NCBI GenBank assembly: GCA_944384125.1
Contig: CALWSF010000004.1
Location: 38,148 to 102,147 of the forward strand
From: an uncultured Lachnospiraceae bacterium
GTDB taxonomy: Bacteria; Bacillota; Clostridia; Lachnospirales; Lachnospiraceae
Direction of reading: 5' to 3'
Length of the DNA: 64,000 nt
Shown: piece after piece, positions 8,140 through 16,519 of the stretch
Layout: the number at the start of each line of letters is the position of its first letter
Numbering within the stretch: the stretch's first letter is position 1
Notes under the pieces: generated by a model
Seen by the model: the letters and a program-made list of their open reading frames with translations, nothing else
Database searches by the model: none
What the model was told of the DNA's origin: nothing
Translations under genes and position numbers: made by a program

Positions 8140-9360
8140 ATGAAACGAGTGGCGGCATTGGTTATGGCTCTCCTGATGTTTTTGTCAGGCGGAGCCTGGA
8201 AGACTGAAATTCTGGCCTCGGAGCCTGAGATTCCCGCGCAGGCGGCGGCAGCTGTTGCCGATGCTGCACAGGGACCTCAGATACAGGCGCCATGTGCAAT
8301 TCTGATGGAAGCCTCGACCGGTACGGTACTGTATGAAAAAAATGCGGATGAGGCAAGAAATCCGGCCAGTGTTACTAAAATTATGACACTGCTTCTGATT
8401 TTTGACGCGCTGAAAGCCGGAAAGATCCACCTGGATGACGAGGTGGTAACCAGCGCACATGCAAAATCCATGGGGGGCTCCCAGGTATTTCTGGAGGAGG
8501 GAGAGGTACAGACTGTTGAAACGCTGATAAAGTGTATTGTAATTGCTTCCGGAAATGATGCAAGCGTGGCGATGGCAGAATATATCGGAGGAGACGAGGC
8601 TACTTTCGTTTCAATGATGAATGAGAGGGCCGAAGGCCTGGGAATGGAAAACGCTAATTTTGAGGACTGCTGCGGTCTGACAGATTCCATGACACACGCG
8701 ATGTCAGCAAGAGACATTGCGCTGATGACCCGGGAACTGATTACCAAGTACCCCGAAATTTTTCAGTATTCCACTATATGGATGGAAAATATCACTCACG
8801 TAACAAAGCAGGGAACAAAAGAGTTCGGGCTTTCCAATACAAACAAACTGCTTAAAATGGCAACGAATTTTGAGACTACAGGTTTGAAGACGGGATCTAC
8901 ATCGCTGGCAAAATACTGCCTTTCGGCAACAGCGAGGAAGGACGGGATCGAGCTGATTGCTGTGATTTTAGCTGCACCGGATTACAAAGCCCGTTTTTCT
9001 GATGCAGTGACGCTTTTAAATTATGGATATGCCGGATGTCAGATGTACCGCGATGAGGATCCGGGAGAAGTACCTGAAGCATCGGTTGTCGGAGGGGTAA
9101 AAGATACCGTAAAGGGAAAATTAAATGGTACATTTTCCTATCTTTCCATGCAGGGGGAGGATCTGAGCGGAATTGAAAAGGAATGGGAATTTGCAGAAAG
9201 AATAGAGGCCCCTGTCAATGAGGGGGATATTCTGGGAAGTCTTGTGTACCGGCTTAACGGAAAAGAACTGGGAAGAGTTGAATTTGTAGCAGAGGAAAAT
9301 GTGCGGAAAGCTACATATTTTGATGCTGTCAGACGCGTGGCGGCAAGTCTCGGAGTATAG
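8140..9360 (+). CDS. D-alanyl-D-alanine carboxypeptidase (PBP5/DacA type)
   Basis: A 406-residue secreted serine peptidase that removes the terminal D-Ala from peptidoglycan stem peptides. A signal peptide covers about residues 1-27. The three penicillin-binding motifs are present in order: S77-V-T-K80, S137-G-N139 and K250-T-G252. A C-terminal beta-rich PBP5_C-like domain begins near residue 285 and ends with a short amphipathic segment that probably holds it at the membrane. The divergent neighbour is also an envelope protein. Whether this is the housekeeping DacA or the sporulation paralog DacF/DacB cannot be told from one gene. Confidence 0.92.
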   Translation: MKRVAALVMALLMFLSGGAWKTEILASEPEIPAQAAAAVADAAQGPQIQAPCAILMEASTGTVLYEKNADEARNPASVTKIMTLLLIFDALKAGKIHLDDEVVTSAHAKSMGGSQVFLEEGEVQTVETLIKCIVIASGNDASVAMAEYIGGDEATFVSMMNERAEGLGMENANFEDCCGLTDSMTHAMSARDIALMTRELITKYPEIFQYSTIWMENITHVTKQGTKEFGLSNTNKLLKMATNFETTGLKTGSTSLAKYCLSATARKDGIELIAVILAAPDYKARFSDAVTLLNYGYAGCQMYRDEDPGEVPEASVVGGVKDTVKGKLNGTFSYLSMQGEDLSGIEKEWEFAERIEAPVNEGDILGSLVYRLNGKELGRVEFVAEENVRKATYFDAVRRVAASLGV

Positions 9361-9379
9361 GGAATATACAGGAAACAGT

Positions 9380-9468
9380 AAAAATCCGGAAGACAGTTCC
9401 GGGCAGCAAAGAACAGAACAGCCATTCTGTTGCAGAGTTTTGCCCGCAGAGCTGTATTCCGGATTTTT
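9380..9468. terminator. Bidirectional terminator between dacA-like and DUF378 genes
   Basis: AAAAATCCGGAA (9380-9391) pairs with TTCCGGATTTTT (9457-9468), enclosing a long loop that can itself fold. Both strands end in a T-run, which fits the convergent genes on either side. Confidence 0.75.
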
Positions 9469-9488
9469 ATATGCCGGTTCCCGCAGTT

Positions 9489-9692
9489 TTACCGCTGGGC
9501 CGTCACAGCATTATAGAAGCTCAGTAAATACAGTCCGCAGATACCCACGAGAGCATAGATGACTTTTGACAGCATGGAGGTGGCTCCAAAAAGATAGGAG
9601 ACGAGATTAAAATTAAAGAAACCTATCAGTCCCCAGTTTACCGCGCCTATGATGGCAATAGTAAGGGCAATGACATTTAACGTTTTCTGCAT
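9489..9692 (-). CDS. DUF378 small membrane protein
   Basis: A 67-residue protein with two membrane helices: IALTIAIIGAVNWGLIGFF near the N-terminus and LSKVIYALVGICGLYLLSF near the C-terminus. The AIxGAxNWGLxGxF segment is the signature of DUF378. A GGATGG site precedes the ATG. No function is established for the family. It is a single-gene unit on the minus strand. Confidence 0.85.
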   Translation of the reverse strand: MQKTLNVIALTIAIIGAVNWGLIGFFNFNLVSYLFGATSMLSKVIYALVGICGLYLLSFYNAVTAQR

Positions 9693-9877
9693 ATTCTACC
9701 ATCCTTTCCGTCTGCGGACATGCCGTCTGCCGTATGGCGGATACGGTCTGCCCGTTCTGTTTGTGAGAGCTTCCGCCGCCGGTTCTGTCCCGGCGGCAGA
9801 CCGGTTCAGCTGAAAAACGGTCTGAGGAAGCCTTTCTCTATCTCTTAGTATGAGAAAAAGATGGAAGAATATACGTG

Positions 9878-10453
9878 TTACTGAGCGGCAGCTTCAGAAT
9901 ACTCAGTTGTTACCAGTTCTTTGTAGGGAACACGTTTTTCAAGTTCTCCTGCTTCTTCCAGGATATTCTGGAGCAGATCAAAACTGCTTTCTTCGAATAT
10001 GGTATCGTTTTTCCATGTGTCCTGGCTCTTGTAGCGCTCTACGATTGCTGCAATTACAGCTTCATCTGTTTCCCTGAACTGAGGTCTGATCGTTCTGGCA
10101 ATTTCTTCCGATGAATGTGTATTCACATATTCGAGTCCCCGCTGAATGGCATTCGTAAATGCCTGAATGATTTCAGGGTTTTTCTCAATATAACTTTTTT
10201 TGGCGGAATATGCTGTGTATGGAACGTATCCCGAGTCAACTCCCAGGGAGGCGACAACAACTCCGTTCCCCTCATTTTCCAGTGCGGTGGCAAAGGGCTC
10301 GAACTCTACAGTGTAATCTGCGTCGCTGCTGGTAAAAGCGGCAGCAGTCAGACCGAAATCAATGCTCTGGTCGATAGTCAGATCAGTTTTGGGATCAATG
10401 CCGTTTTTCTTGAGAATATATTCAAATATCATTTCAGGCATGCCGCCGGCCCG
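9878..10453 (-). pseudogene. C-terminal fragment of the split ABC substrate-binding lipoprotein
   Basis: This 192-codon segment continues in frame the N-terminal fragment at 17475-17911. It begins inside the shared core with RAGGMPEMIFEY and carries the C-terminal lobe of an NMT1/SsuA/ThiY-type binding protein, including VGxVPYTA-like and EARTIRP-like blocks. Its apparent start codon at 10471 lies in the inserted element, so any product would lack a signal peptide and the N-terminal lobe. Joined to the other piece, 999 bases (332 residues plus stop) form one uninterrupted gene, the usual length of the family. No permease or ATPase gene is adjacent. Confidence 0.88.
10440..10453 (+). repeat. 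Left attachment-site core (attL/attR core copy 1)
   Basis: The sequence ATGCCGCCGGCCCG is identical to 17475-17488. Inside the element it is followed by CCGCAG and CATGATGA, which mirrors TCATCATG at the other end, as expected for the two half-sites of a serine-recombinase attP. Confidence 0.85.
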
Positions 10454-10477
10454 CCGCAGCATGATGAACATTTTGGT

Positions 10478-12055
10478 TTAAGGAAGTTCGTATTTAAAGA
10501 AAATATCCGGGTTTCCATTTTGATCTACTAGGATTTTATCAATTAATAATTCAATGTCTGCTCGATTAAGAAGATTTTGCGTTATTATTTTGTTCCATAT
10601 ATCAGAGGTGGAACTTATGCTTGTTTGTTCTATAGTATTATTATAGGATGAAAAGGAGGGGAGATTCTGAAGTGTTTTTTCAGTTTCTTTTATCTGCTTT
10701 ATTTTTTCTTCTTCAAGAGAAGTCAGAGCCTCACTCAGGTAGGGTGTTATATATGAAGAGTCTGAAAGTTCTGCTATTTTTTGTGAAATAATAGTTTTCA
10801 GTTCGTTTTTCAATTTTTGTATATGATGTTCTAGCCTTTGTCGGTAATTAAATACAGGGGAGATTTGATTATAATTTGGTGTTTTAATAGTTTGTATTAT
10901 ATCTGAATGTTTATCTTGAATAAGAGATAAATATTTGTATAAAGCAGTATTCAATGTTTCTTCTGTAATTAAATGAGAACGGGAACAAAAAGCTTTTCCC
11001 TTTTTATTATACGTTCCACATATATAATATTTTTTTCTATCGGGACGGTTAATAGCAGTCATTTTAGAACCACAGTCACTGCAATAAAGGCATCCGGAAA
11101 ATAGGTTTGTATGTTTTCTCTGGCCTCGATAATGATTATTTAAACGGCTGTTTTTTGTGTCTTGCAATAGTTTGACAGTTTCGTCATCAAATATTTTGGG
11201 ATGATGTCCATAAAAAACAAATTGCTGTTCTTTAGGAACTTTTTTGTCTTTGCCATTAATTGTATTTCTCTCTCTTTTGTGGGTACGGAATATTCCATTG
11301 TGATAATCGTTAAATAATGTATCCCTAACCATACTGTAATTCCACTTATAAACTACTTTGCGGTGATATGGAATTCCCAAAGAATTGTAACGTTCTTTTT
11401 GAAGCATAGTGGGAGTAGGAATATTTTTCTCATTTAGAATTTGTGCAATTTTACGGATACCGTTTCCTTCCAGATAAAGATCTTTTTCCATATGTAAAAT
11501 AGAAGCGGCTTCTTCATCGATCAATATTTTCTGTGGGGTTATTGGGCTGCGGATATATCCAAAAGGTGGAGTGCATTTTAGGGTACCATTTTCTTGTTCT
11601 AATCGTTTGACTCTTTTTACTTTTTTACTTGTATTTTTTACATGCCTTTCATTATCCCAGGTTTTTATGCCAAGAATATCGTCATCAGAATAAAAAGAAT
11701 CGTAATTATCATCAATAAGAATAATCCGTTTTCCCATTTCTTCCATTTCTTCCAAAAAAAGAAGTACTTTGGCATTGTGTCGGCCAATGCGGGATAAGTC
11801 TTTTGCAATGATTACATTGATACTATCCAGTTGTGCTAACATTTTTTTGAAATCGGGCCTGTCAAAAGAATATCCAGAATATCCATCATCTTCGTATATG
11901 CACCGAACAGTCATGTGATTATCTTTTGCAAATTGTTCAATGATTTTTTTTTGATTTTCTATGGATGAGTAGCGACTTTTGTTGTCGTCTCTAGAGAGGC
12001 GTACGTAGCCATCTACTAACAGGGGTAAGTCTGAAAAGGGAGTATTAGGATTCAT
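10478..12055 (-). CDS. Large serine recombinase (integrase/excisionase)
   Basis: A 525-residue site-specific recombinase. The resolvase catalytic domain spans about residues 12-150, with nucleophile Ser21 in YVRLSRDD, SIENQ near residue 31, and DLSRIGR near residue 86. A recombinase domain follows (residues 160-300, from PPFGYIRS). A zinc ribbon has Cys325, Cys328, Cys346 and Cys357, and a coiled coil lies near residues 400-440. This is the architecture of TnpX and phage phiC31-type integrases. It would cut both att sites and exchange strands through a Ser-DNA link. The ATG overlaps the stop of the upstream 82-residue ORF by four bases. It almost certainly inserted this element. Confidence 0.95.
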   Translation of the reverse strand: MNPNTPFSDLPLLVDGYVRLSRDDNKSRYSSIENQKKIIEQFAKDNHMTVRCIYEDDGYSGYSFDRPDFKKMLAQLDSINVIIAKDLSRIGRHNAKVLLFLEEMEEMGKRIILIDDNYDSFYSDDDILGIKTWDNERHVKNTSKKVKRVKRLEQENGTLKCTPPFGYIRSPITPQKILIDEEAASILHMEKDLYLEGNGIRKIAQILNEKNIPTPTMLQKERYNSLGIPYHRKVVYKWNYSMVRDTLFNDYHNGIFRTHKRERNTINGKDKKVPKEQQFVFYGHHPKIFDDETVKLLQDTKNSRLNNHYRGQRKHTNLFSGCLYCSDCGSKMTAINRPDRKKYYICGTYNKKGKAFCSRSHLITEETLNTALYKYLSLIQDKHSDIIQTIKTPNYNQISPVFNYRQRLEHHIQKLKNELKTIISQKIAELSDSSYITPYLSEALTSLEEEKIKQIKETEKTLQNLPSFSSYNNTIEQTSISSTSDIWNKIITQNLLNRADIELLIDKILVDQNGNPDIFFKYELP

Positions 12056-12300
12056 ATATTGTCCTCCTGTTTTTTTATTTTAGCAGGAAAGGACTCGTCT
12101 TTGTTGAAGTAAGATGGGTACAGATGATTTTGTATGATTTTTTCAATTCCTTTTTGCAACAATTCACTGCCTTCCCAATATGTGACAACAAGGAAGCCTT
12201 GTTGCGCTAACTGCTTTTTTTTCTGAAGAAGTGTTTCTTTGTCAATGTTTAATGATGCGGACAAATAAACAATTTGTTTTTTTGATGATATAGTAATCAC
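12052..12300 (-). CDS. Small unrecognised protein coupled to the recombinase
   Basis: An 82-residue, lysine-rich cytoplasmic protein starting at a GTG. Its stop overlaps the recombinase start (ATGA), so the two are translated together. I do not recognise a domain. The segment LLQKKKQLAQQGFLVVTYWEG is a helix followed by a strand. Position makes it a candidate accessory or directionality factor for the recombinase, but that is inference from context only. The GTG lies directly in the GAGGTG stretch that would otherwise be its ribosome binding site, so the true start may be further in. Confidence 0.5.
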   Translation of the reverse strand: MITISSKKQIVYLSASLNIDKETLLQKKKQLAQQGFLVVTYWEGSELLQKGIEKIIQNHLYPSYFNKDESFPAKIKKQEDNI

Positions 12301-12393
12301 CTCAGAGTAGAATTACTATATTTTATGCATTTGCAGGCTTATCCTATTTTATTCAGAAAAAGAAAAATGATACGTAAATGAAATAAGTTAATG

Positions 12394-12427
12394 AAAAGAG
12401 AATCCGCTGACGCAAGGCCAACGGATT
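12394..12427 (-). terminator. Terminator of the element's cargo operon
   Basis: On the minus strand an 11-bp stem with G-U pairs (AATCCGTTGGC / GTCAGCGGATT, loop CTTGC) is followed by CTCTTTT. It lies just after the yjiG-like stop and separates the cargo operon from the recombinase genes. Confidence 0.6.
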
Positions 12428-12481
12428 TGAGGGATAGTATTGAAAAGAAATGTGTTTGTTTTACTTATACAGTGATTGCTG

Positions 12482-12949
12482 TTATGCAATAAAACGCATC
12501 AGCAACATAGCAAGAGTTGCATTTATGATATTTATTGCGATAAGAATAGGATAAAAATTATTTTTTACATTAGATGTACCTAATATACGTCCCATATATT
12601 GAAGCGAAGCACCCAGAAGAAGAATACCGGGCACAAGAATAGTAATATTTTGATTTGTTAGCATTCCACTTGCATATAAGCTTGCAGCAACGCCAACTCC
12701 ACCACCGATGGAAAGAAATGCGGCTATTAAAACAGTAGCAGCAATTCCTGGCAATGAGAAAATTCCCATGACAGGTTCAAATACGCGCCCTAATATATCA
12801 GTAAGACCTGTAAGATTTAAAATCTGAATCATGGCAAAAGCAAATAATACATTGGGAACCATAGAATTTGCGGACAGTTTGTATCCATTTCTGGCTCCTT
12901 CCACGAATGCATCTATTATAGTTCCATTTGTTTTGGCCTCTTTTTCCAT
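12482..12949 (-). CDS. yjiG: YjiG family membrane protein (nucleoside-recognition/Gate domain)
   Basis: A 155-residue protein with four or five membrane helices. The FLSIGGGVGVAASLYASG segment resembles the Gate (nucleoside-recognition) domain of YjiG and spore maturation protein B. It is the last gene of the four-gene cargo operon and its start overlaps the preceding yjiH-like stop by one base. In E. coli, yjiG and yjiH lie beside iadA (isoaspartyl dipeptidase); the same pair next to an amidohydrolase here suggests a transport role for a peptide-like or amino-acid-derived substrate. The substrate is unknown. Confidence 0.82.
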   Translation of the reverse strand: MEKEAKTNGTIIDAFVEGARNGYKLSANSMVPNVLFAFAMIQILNLTGLTDILGRVFEPVMGIFSLPGIAATVLIAAFLSIGGGVGVAASLYASGMLTNQNITILVPGILLLGASLQYMGRILGTSNVKNNFYPILIAINIINATLAMLLMRFIA

Positions 12950-13614
12950 TAAAGTTCCCCCTTATATACTTTTGTTAGATAAAGTCGCATTAGGTTTGCT
13001 CCAAATATCTTGAAAGCAAATACTACGACCAGCGGTGTGATAATTGTAATGCTGAAGAATGGAAACAGTACAGCACATGACGAAAGGTAATTTGTTAGCG
13101 TGGCGCCGGCAGAGTACTGAAAACAGGCGAAAATGGTTTTCTGTCGGTCGTTGATGAGGGAAGAATTGCTGAGCTCATTTAACATGGATGCCCCCGCATC
13201 TGCAGACTGAAGGCTGGCAATCAGAGTCAAACCACAAAGACCGGGGATTCCCATCAAAGGCATCAGGATAGGAGTTAATAGTTTTTGTGCAGCCTTCAAC
13301 CCGTCCAGGTATTCAACAACCTTTACAACTCCCAGGGCCAGCATGACTGCGGGGAAAATTGTCAAAGCAAAGAGCCAGGCGTCTTTACCGCCGGAACCAC
13401 CGGTTCCACGAAAGTCATTGGCTAATGTGCCGGCGCCTTCTGTCAGGGAACCAAGTTTTCCAAAACCACCCAGAACATTTGTAAAATCTAATGCCCGGAT
13501 AGGACCTTCAGCAGACTGAAAAATACCAGAAAAAAACAGAATTGCAACGATAAGAGCGATATATCCATACCACCGGACATGGACATCTAACTGGTATAAT
13601 TTATTATCATTCAT
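12949..13614 (-). CDS. yjiH: YjiH family membrane protein (nucleoside-recognition/Gate domain)
   Basis: A 221-residue polytopic membrane protein, close to the length of E. coli YjiH. The central segment ILMPLMGIPGLCGLTLIASLQSADAG is a Gate-type helix-turn region, and there are five or six hydrophobic stretches. It lies 16 bases after the carrier gene and directly before yjiG, so the two products probably form one two-part membrane complex. The same split pair accompanies a dipeptidase in enterobacteria. No enzymatic motif is visible. Confidence 0.82.
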   Translation of the reverse strand: MNDNKLYQLDVHVRWYGYIALIVAILFFSGIFQSAEGPIRALDFTNVLGGFGKLGSLTEGAGTLANDFRGTGGSGGKDAWLFALTIFPAVMLALGVVKVVEYLDGLKAAQKLLTPILMPLMGIPGLCGLTLIASLQSADAGASMLNELSNSSLINDRQKTIFACFQYSAGATLTNYLSSCAVLFPFFSITIITPLVVVFAFKIFGANLMRLYLTKVYKGEL

Positions 13615-13630
13615 GGATAGAACCTCCTTT

Positions 13631-15040
13631 TTAATATCCGATTAACTCTGCGAAAGTAATGACAGCAGCGCTGATTCCCCATTCAATGGCGACAATGGGA
13701 AAAGCAAAGCGAATCCACTCTGTATAACTAATATTTGCGATTCCAATACAGCTGGTTGTAACTGAACTAGTAGGAATAATCGCATTAGTAAATCCGTCTC
13801 CGCACTGAAATGCCAAGATACTTATTTGCAGAGAGATACCGCATATGCGGGCTATGGATCCCATAATAGGCATGACAAGAGTTGCCTGACCACTGCCGGA
13901 TGGTACAAAAAAGTTGATGACGATGTTGGAGATAAGCATTCCTATAGCAGTAAGAAAGCTGGGAAGTGCCTGAAGGAGTTCTGCTAGTTCATATACGATA
14001 GTATCCATAATCATTCCGTCCTGCATTATGATTAAAACACCGCGCCCCATTCCAATTACCAAGCTTGCAAAAACCATATCTTTGGCTCCGGAAAGCCATG
14101 ACTGAGCGATTTTATTAGGGTTTAGTTTACCAACAAGACCGGAAAGGACACCCATGGCAAACAGGACAGGCGCCATCTGGGATGTGCTCCAAGATAAAAA
14201 CAGAGCGCCAAATATCATAATGGAGAAACAGATTAGCATAACAAATAAAACGAGAAAATGAAACGGAGTGAAAGATTCAGGTTTTGTTAGCTCATATACC
14301 TGTACTTGAGAGTTTTCTTCAGAGCGGTATACGTAACTTTTTTTAGGATCCTTTTTTACCATTATTGCATATCGAATTGTATAGAGATATACAGCTAAAA
14401 GTGTTATGGCGTGAAATACCGCACGTAACGGAAGACCGGAATAGGTTGGAAGTCCCAAGATCCCTTGAGCGACAGCTGTTGTATAGGGATTAAAGGTTCC
14501 GCAGCTGAACCCCACAAAAGTACCCATTAAAATCATGGCAGTTCCAACCATATCATCATAACCGACGCGGCGGGCCAGAGCAATTCCCATTGGAATGAAA
14601 ATGATACATTCAGTGCTGAAGCCCATGAGTCCGCCAAGCATAGAAAAGACAGTCATAATAATAAAAACCATCAACTTTTCTCTGTTATGCAGTCGGTATG
14701 CAATTTTGTCAATTGCAAGCTGCAGTGTTCCAGTATCATTGATAATGGAAAAACTGCCGCCTGCAATAAATACAAAAAAGATTAAAGAAGACATATCTAC
14801 AAGCCCGGCCGGGATTGCGTTAAAGAGCTGATACAATGTAGTTGGAGATGCTGCAGTTGCGGTGTAGGAATTTGGATCTATTACAAGGTTTCCTGATGCA
14901 TTTTCAACATATGTATACTGGCCGGCCGGGATAATGTAGGTAAGAACCGCACATAAAATTATAATCGCAAAGATAATCACACATGTATGGGGAACCGTTA
15001 TGGAGGATAGCTTTGAGATATGCTTTCCTTTCTGTTTCAT
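13631..15040 (-). CDS. YfcC family carrier (C4-dicarboxylate/amino-acid type)
   Basis: A 469-residue secondary transporter with about twelve membrane helices. The N-terminus has the family pattern VPHTCVIIFAIIILCAVLTYIIPAGQY, and FFVPSGSGQATLVMPIM near residue 375 is the conserved re-entrant segment of YfcC/DcuC-like carriers. Relatives move short-chain fatty acids, dicarboxylates or arginine/ornithine. In this operon it probably imports the substrate, or exports the product, of the amidohydrolase encoded 25 bases upstream. The direction and substrate are not readable from sequence. Confidence 0.85.
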   Translation of the reverse strand: MKQKGKHISKLSSITVPHTCVIIFAIIILCAVLTYIIPAGQYTYVENASGNLVIDPNSYTATAASPTTLYQLFNAIPAGLVDMSSLIFFVFIAGGSFSIINDTGTLQLAIDKIAYRLHNREKLMVFIIMTVFSMLGGLMGFSTECIIFIPMGIALARRVGYDDMVGTAMILMGTFVGFSCGTFNPYTTAVAQGILGLPTYSGLPLRAVFHAITLLAVYLYTIRYAIMVKKDPKKSYVYRSEENSQVQVYELTKPESFTPFHFLVLFVMLICFSIMIFGALFLSWSTSQMAPVLFAMGVLSGLVGKLNPNKIAQSWLSGAKDMVFASLVIGMGRGVLIIMQDGMIMDTIVYELAELLQALPSFLTAIGMLISNIVINFFVPSGSGQATLVMPIMGSIARICGISLQISILAFQCGDGFTNAIIPTSSVTTSCIGIANISYTEWIRFAFPIVAIEWGISAAVITFAELIGY

Positions 15041-15065
15041 TTAGATTCCTCCTCTGCGAAAAAAA

Positions 15066-16328
15066 TTACTCTACGGTTATTGTTTCGTATGTTTTACCTT
15101 CTTTCATGACAAAAGCACAATCCAAAAGTGCCTTGGGATCGGTCATCAAATCTCGTTTCCATGCAGAAATATCGGCCATCTTTCCGGGTTCGATGGTTCC
15201 AATCAGATGAGAAAGTCCAAGAATTTCTGCGTTTGTCCGGGTTGCAGCTTTTAAAATCCGGAAAGGTTCGATACCGGAGTTCATCCAGGATTCAAACTCA
15301 TAGCCGTTTTCATAAGGATGATGAACAGCAATAAAATCGGTACCATATCCAAGACGCAGGCGGCTGTTTATTATAACTTTTCTGCCTTCTTTTAAGCGTT
15401 TGGAGTACTGACGAAGCTTTGCCTGGAACTGTGGTATTTTCTGTTTCAGTGATTCCTCGTTAAGGTTAATAATATCATCATATGGACAGAATGTAGGAAC
15501 GAGGTAAACATTGAGATCTTCCATTACACGGGCGGTGTCTTCTGTTATCAGAGAACCATGCTCCATTCCATCAATACCCATAAGGGCCACTTTCTTCATC
15601 TGTTCAGAGTTATAGATGTGAGCAGTAACAGTTCTTCCGAGTTCGTGAGCAGTATCGATAATAACTTTGATCTCCTCATCGCTGAGCTGCTGATCATCCG
15701 GTGTGTCATTTGGAGTGCTGAATCCACCGTTGATCATGATTTTTATAAAATCAGACCCCATTTTAATTTCATTTCGCACTGCATGGCGGAAGAATTCAAC
15801 GCCGGTTCCGATTGTAGGTGTCATGGCGGCAAAAGCTTCAGCCAGATCAGGATTCGTTCTCAAGTATTGGGAATGATCTCCGTGGCTTCCAATATCAGCC
15901 ATATAATGAGGGGTAACAACCATTCGTGCTCCCGGGAAAATTCCCAAGTCGATCATCTCACGGGCTGCAAGGCTTCCACGTGCTTCATACGTGGAGTTTC
16001 CAACACAACGAATTGTGGTAAAGCCGCGATACAAACATTCTCTTGCAACATAGAGATGGCACATACTTTTCCATGCAGGACCACGGTAAACTATGTCATG
16101 ATTTCTGTTATGCCAGTCAATAAACTGACTGTGCACATGAGCATCAATCATACCAGGAGTTACAGTGCAGTCACTCAGATCAATTGTTTCTGTTTGCTCA
16201 GGATGTGGAAGATTTTGTCCGACAGCTTCAATTGTTTTATCATGGATGAGAATTTCCATGTTTTCTTGAAGTTTGTCCTGTATTCCGTCATACAGTTTTC
16301 CGCACTTGATTAATTTGTACTGTTCCAT
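15066..16328 (-). CDS. Metal-dependent amidohydrolase (imidazolonepropionase-like)
   Basis: A 420-residue TIM-barrel hydrolase of the COG1228 group, which includes Xaa-Pro and Lys/Arg-carboxy dipeptidases. Metal ligands are all visible: His64 and His66 in DAHVH, probable carbamylated Lys196 in FIKIMINGG, His237 in TAHIY, His257 in GMEHG and Asp331 in GYGTD. An intact site with a binuclear or mononuclear zinc centre is expected. The protein is cytoplasmic. It is the first gene of the cargo operon with a GGAGG site before its ATG, and is read divergently from the LysR regulator. Hydrolysis of an N-acyl amino acid or dipeptide is the likely role; the exact substrate is open. Confidence 0.88.
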   Translation of the reverse strand: MEQYKLIKCGKLYDGIQDKLQENMEILIHDKTIEAVGQNLPHPEQTETIDLSDCTVTPGMIDAHVHSQFIDWHNRNHDIVYRGPAWKSMCHLYVARECLYRGFTTIRCVGNSTYEARGSLAAREMIDLGIFPGARMVVTPHYMADIGSHGDHSQYLRTNPDLAEAFAAMTPTIGTGVEFFRHAVRNEIKMGSDFIKIMINGGFSTPNDTPDDQQLSDEEIKVIIDTAHELGRTVTAHIYNSEQMKKVALMGIDGMEHGSLITEDTARVMEDLNVYLVPTFCPYDDIINLNEESLKQKIPQFQAKLRQYSKRLKEGRKVIINSRLRLGYGTDFIAVHHPYENGYEFESWMNSGIEPFRILKAATRTNAEILGLSHLIGTIEPGKMADISAWKRDLMTDPKALLDCAFVMKEGKTYETITVE

Positions 16329-16445
16329 TTTTCTCCTCCTTTTCTGAAACTATTGATTTATATGTGAATTTGTTAGGTTTAAAATTGATAAAAGTAAAAA
16401 TGTGATGTATATTCTATGTTTACTGATTAAATAATACACTATTTA

Positions 16446-16473
16446 TTGATTTTATGGAAATATGAATTATAAT
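16446..16473 (+). promoter_or_regulatory. Predicted promoter of the element's LysR gene
   Basis: TTGATT at 16446-16451 and TATAAT at 16468-16473 are separated by 16 bases. It lies in a 191-base, very AT-rich divergent region that must also hold the amidohydrolase promoter and the regulator's binding sites. Confidence 0.55.
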
Positions 16474-16519
16474 TGAATATATATGATTTTTATATCAGTA
16501 ATAATGATGAGGGTTTAAG

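Noticed and set aside
9693-9877. Hairpins in the gap before the DUF378 gene as a riboswitch
   Set aside because: The gap has several short GC-rich inverted repeats, but none matches a class I know and no conserved unpaired motif is seen.
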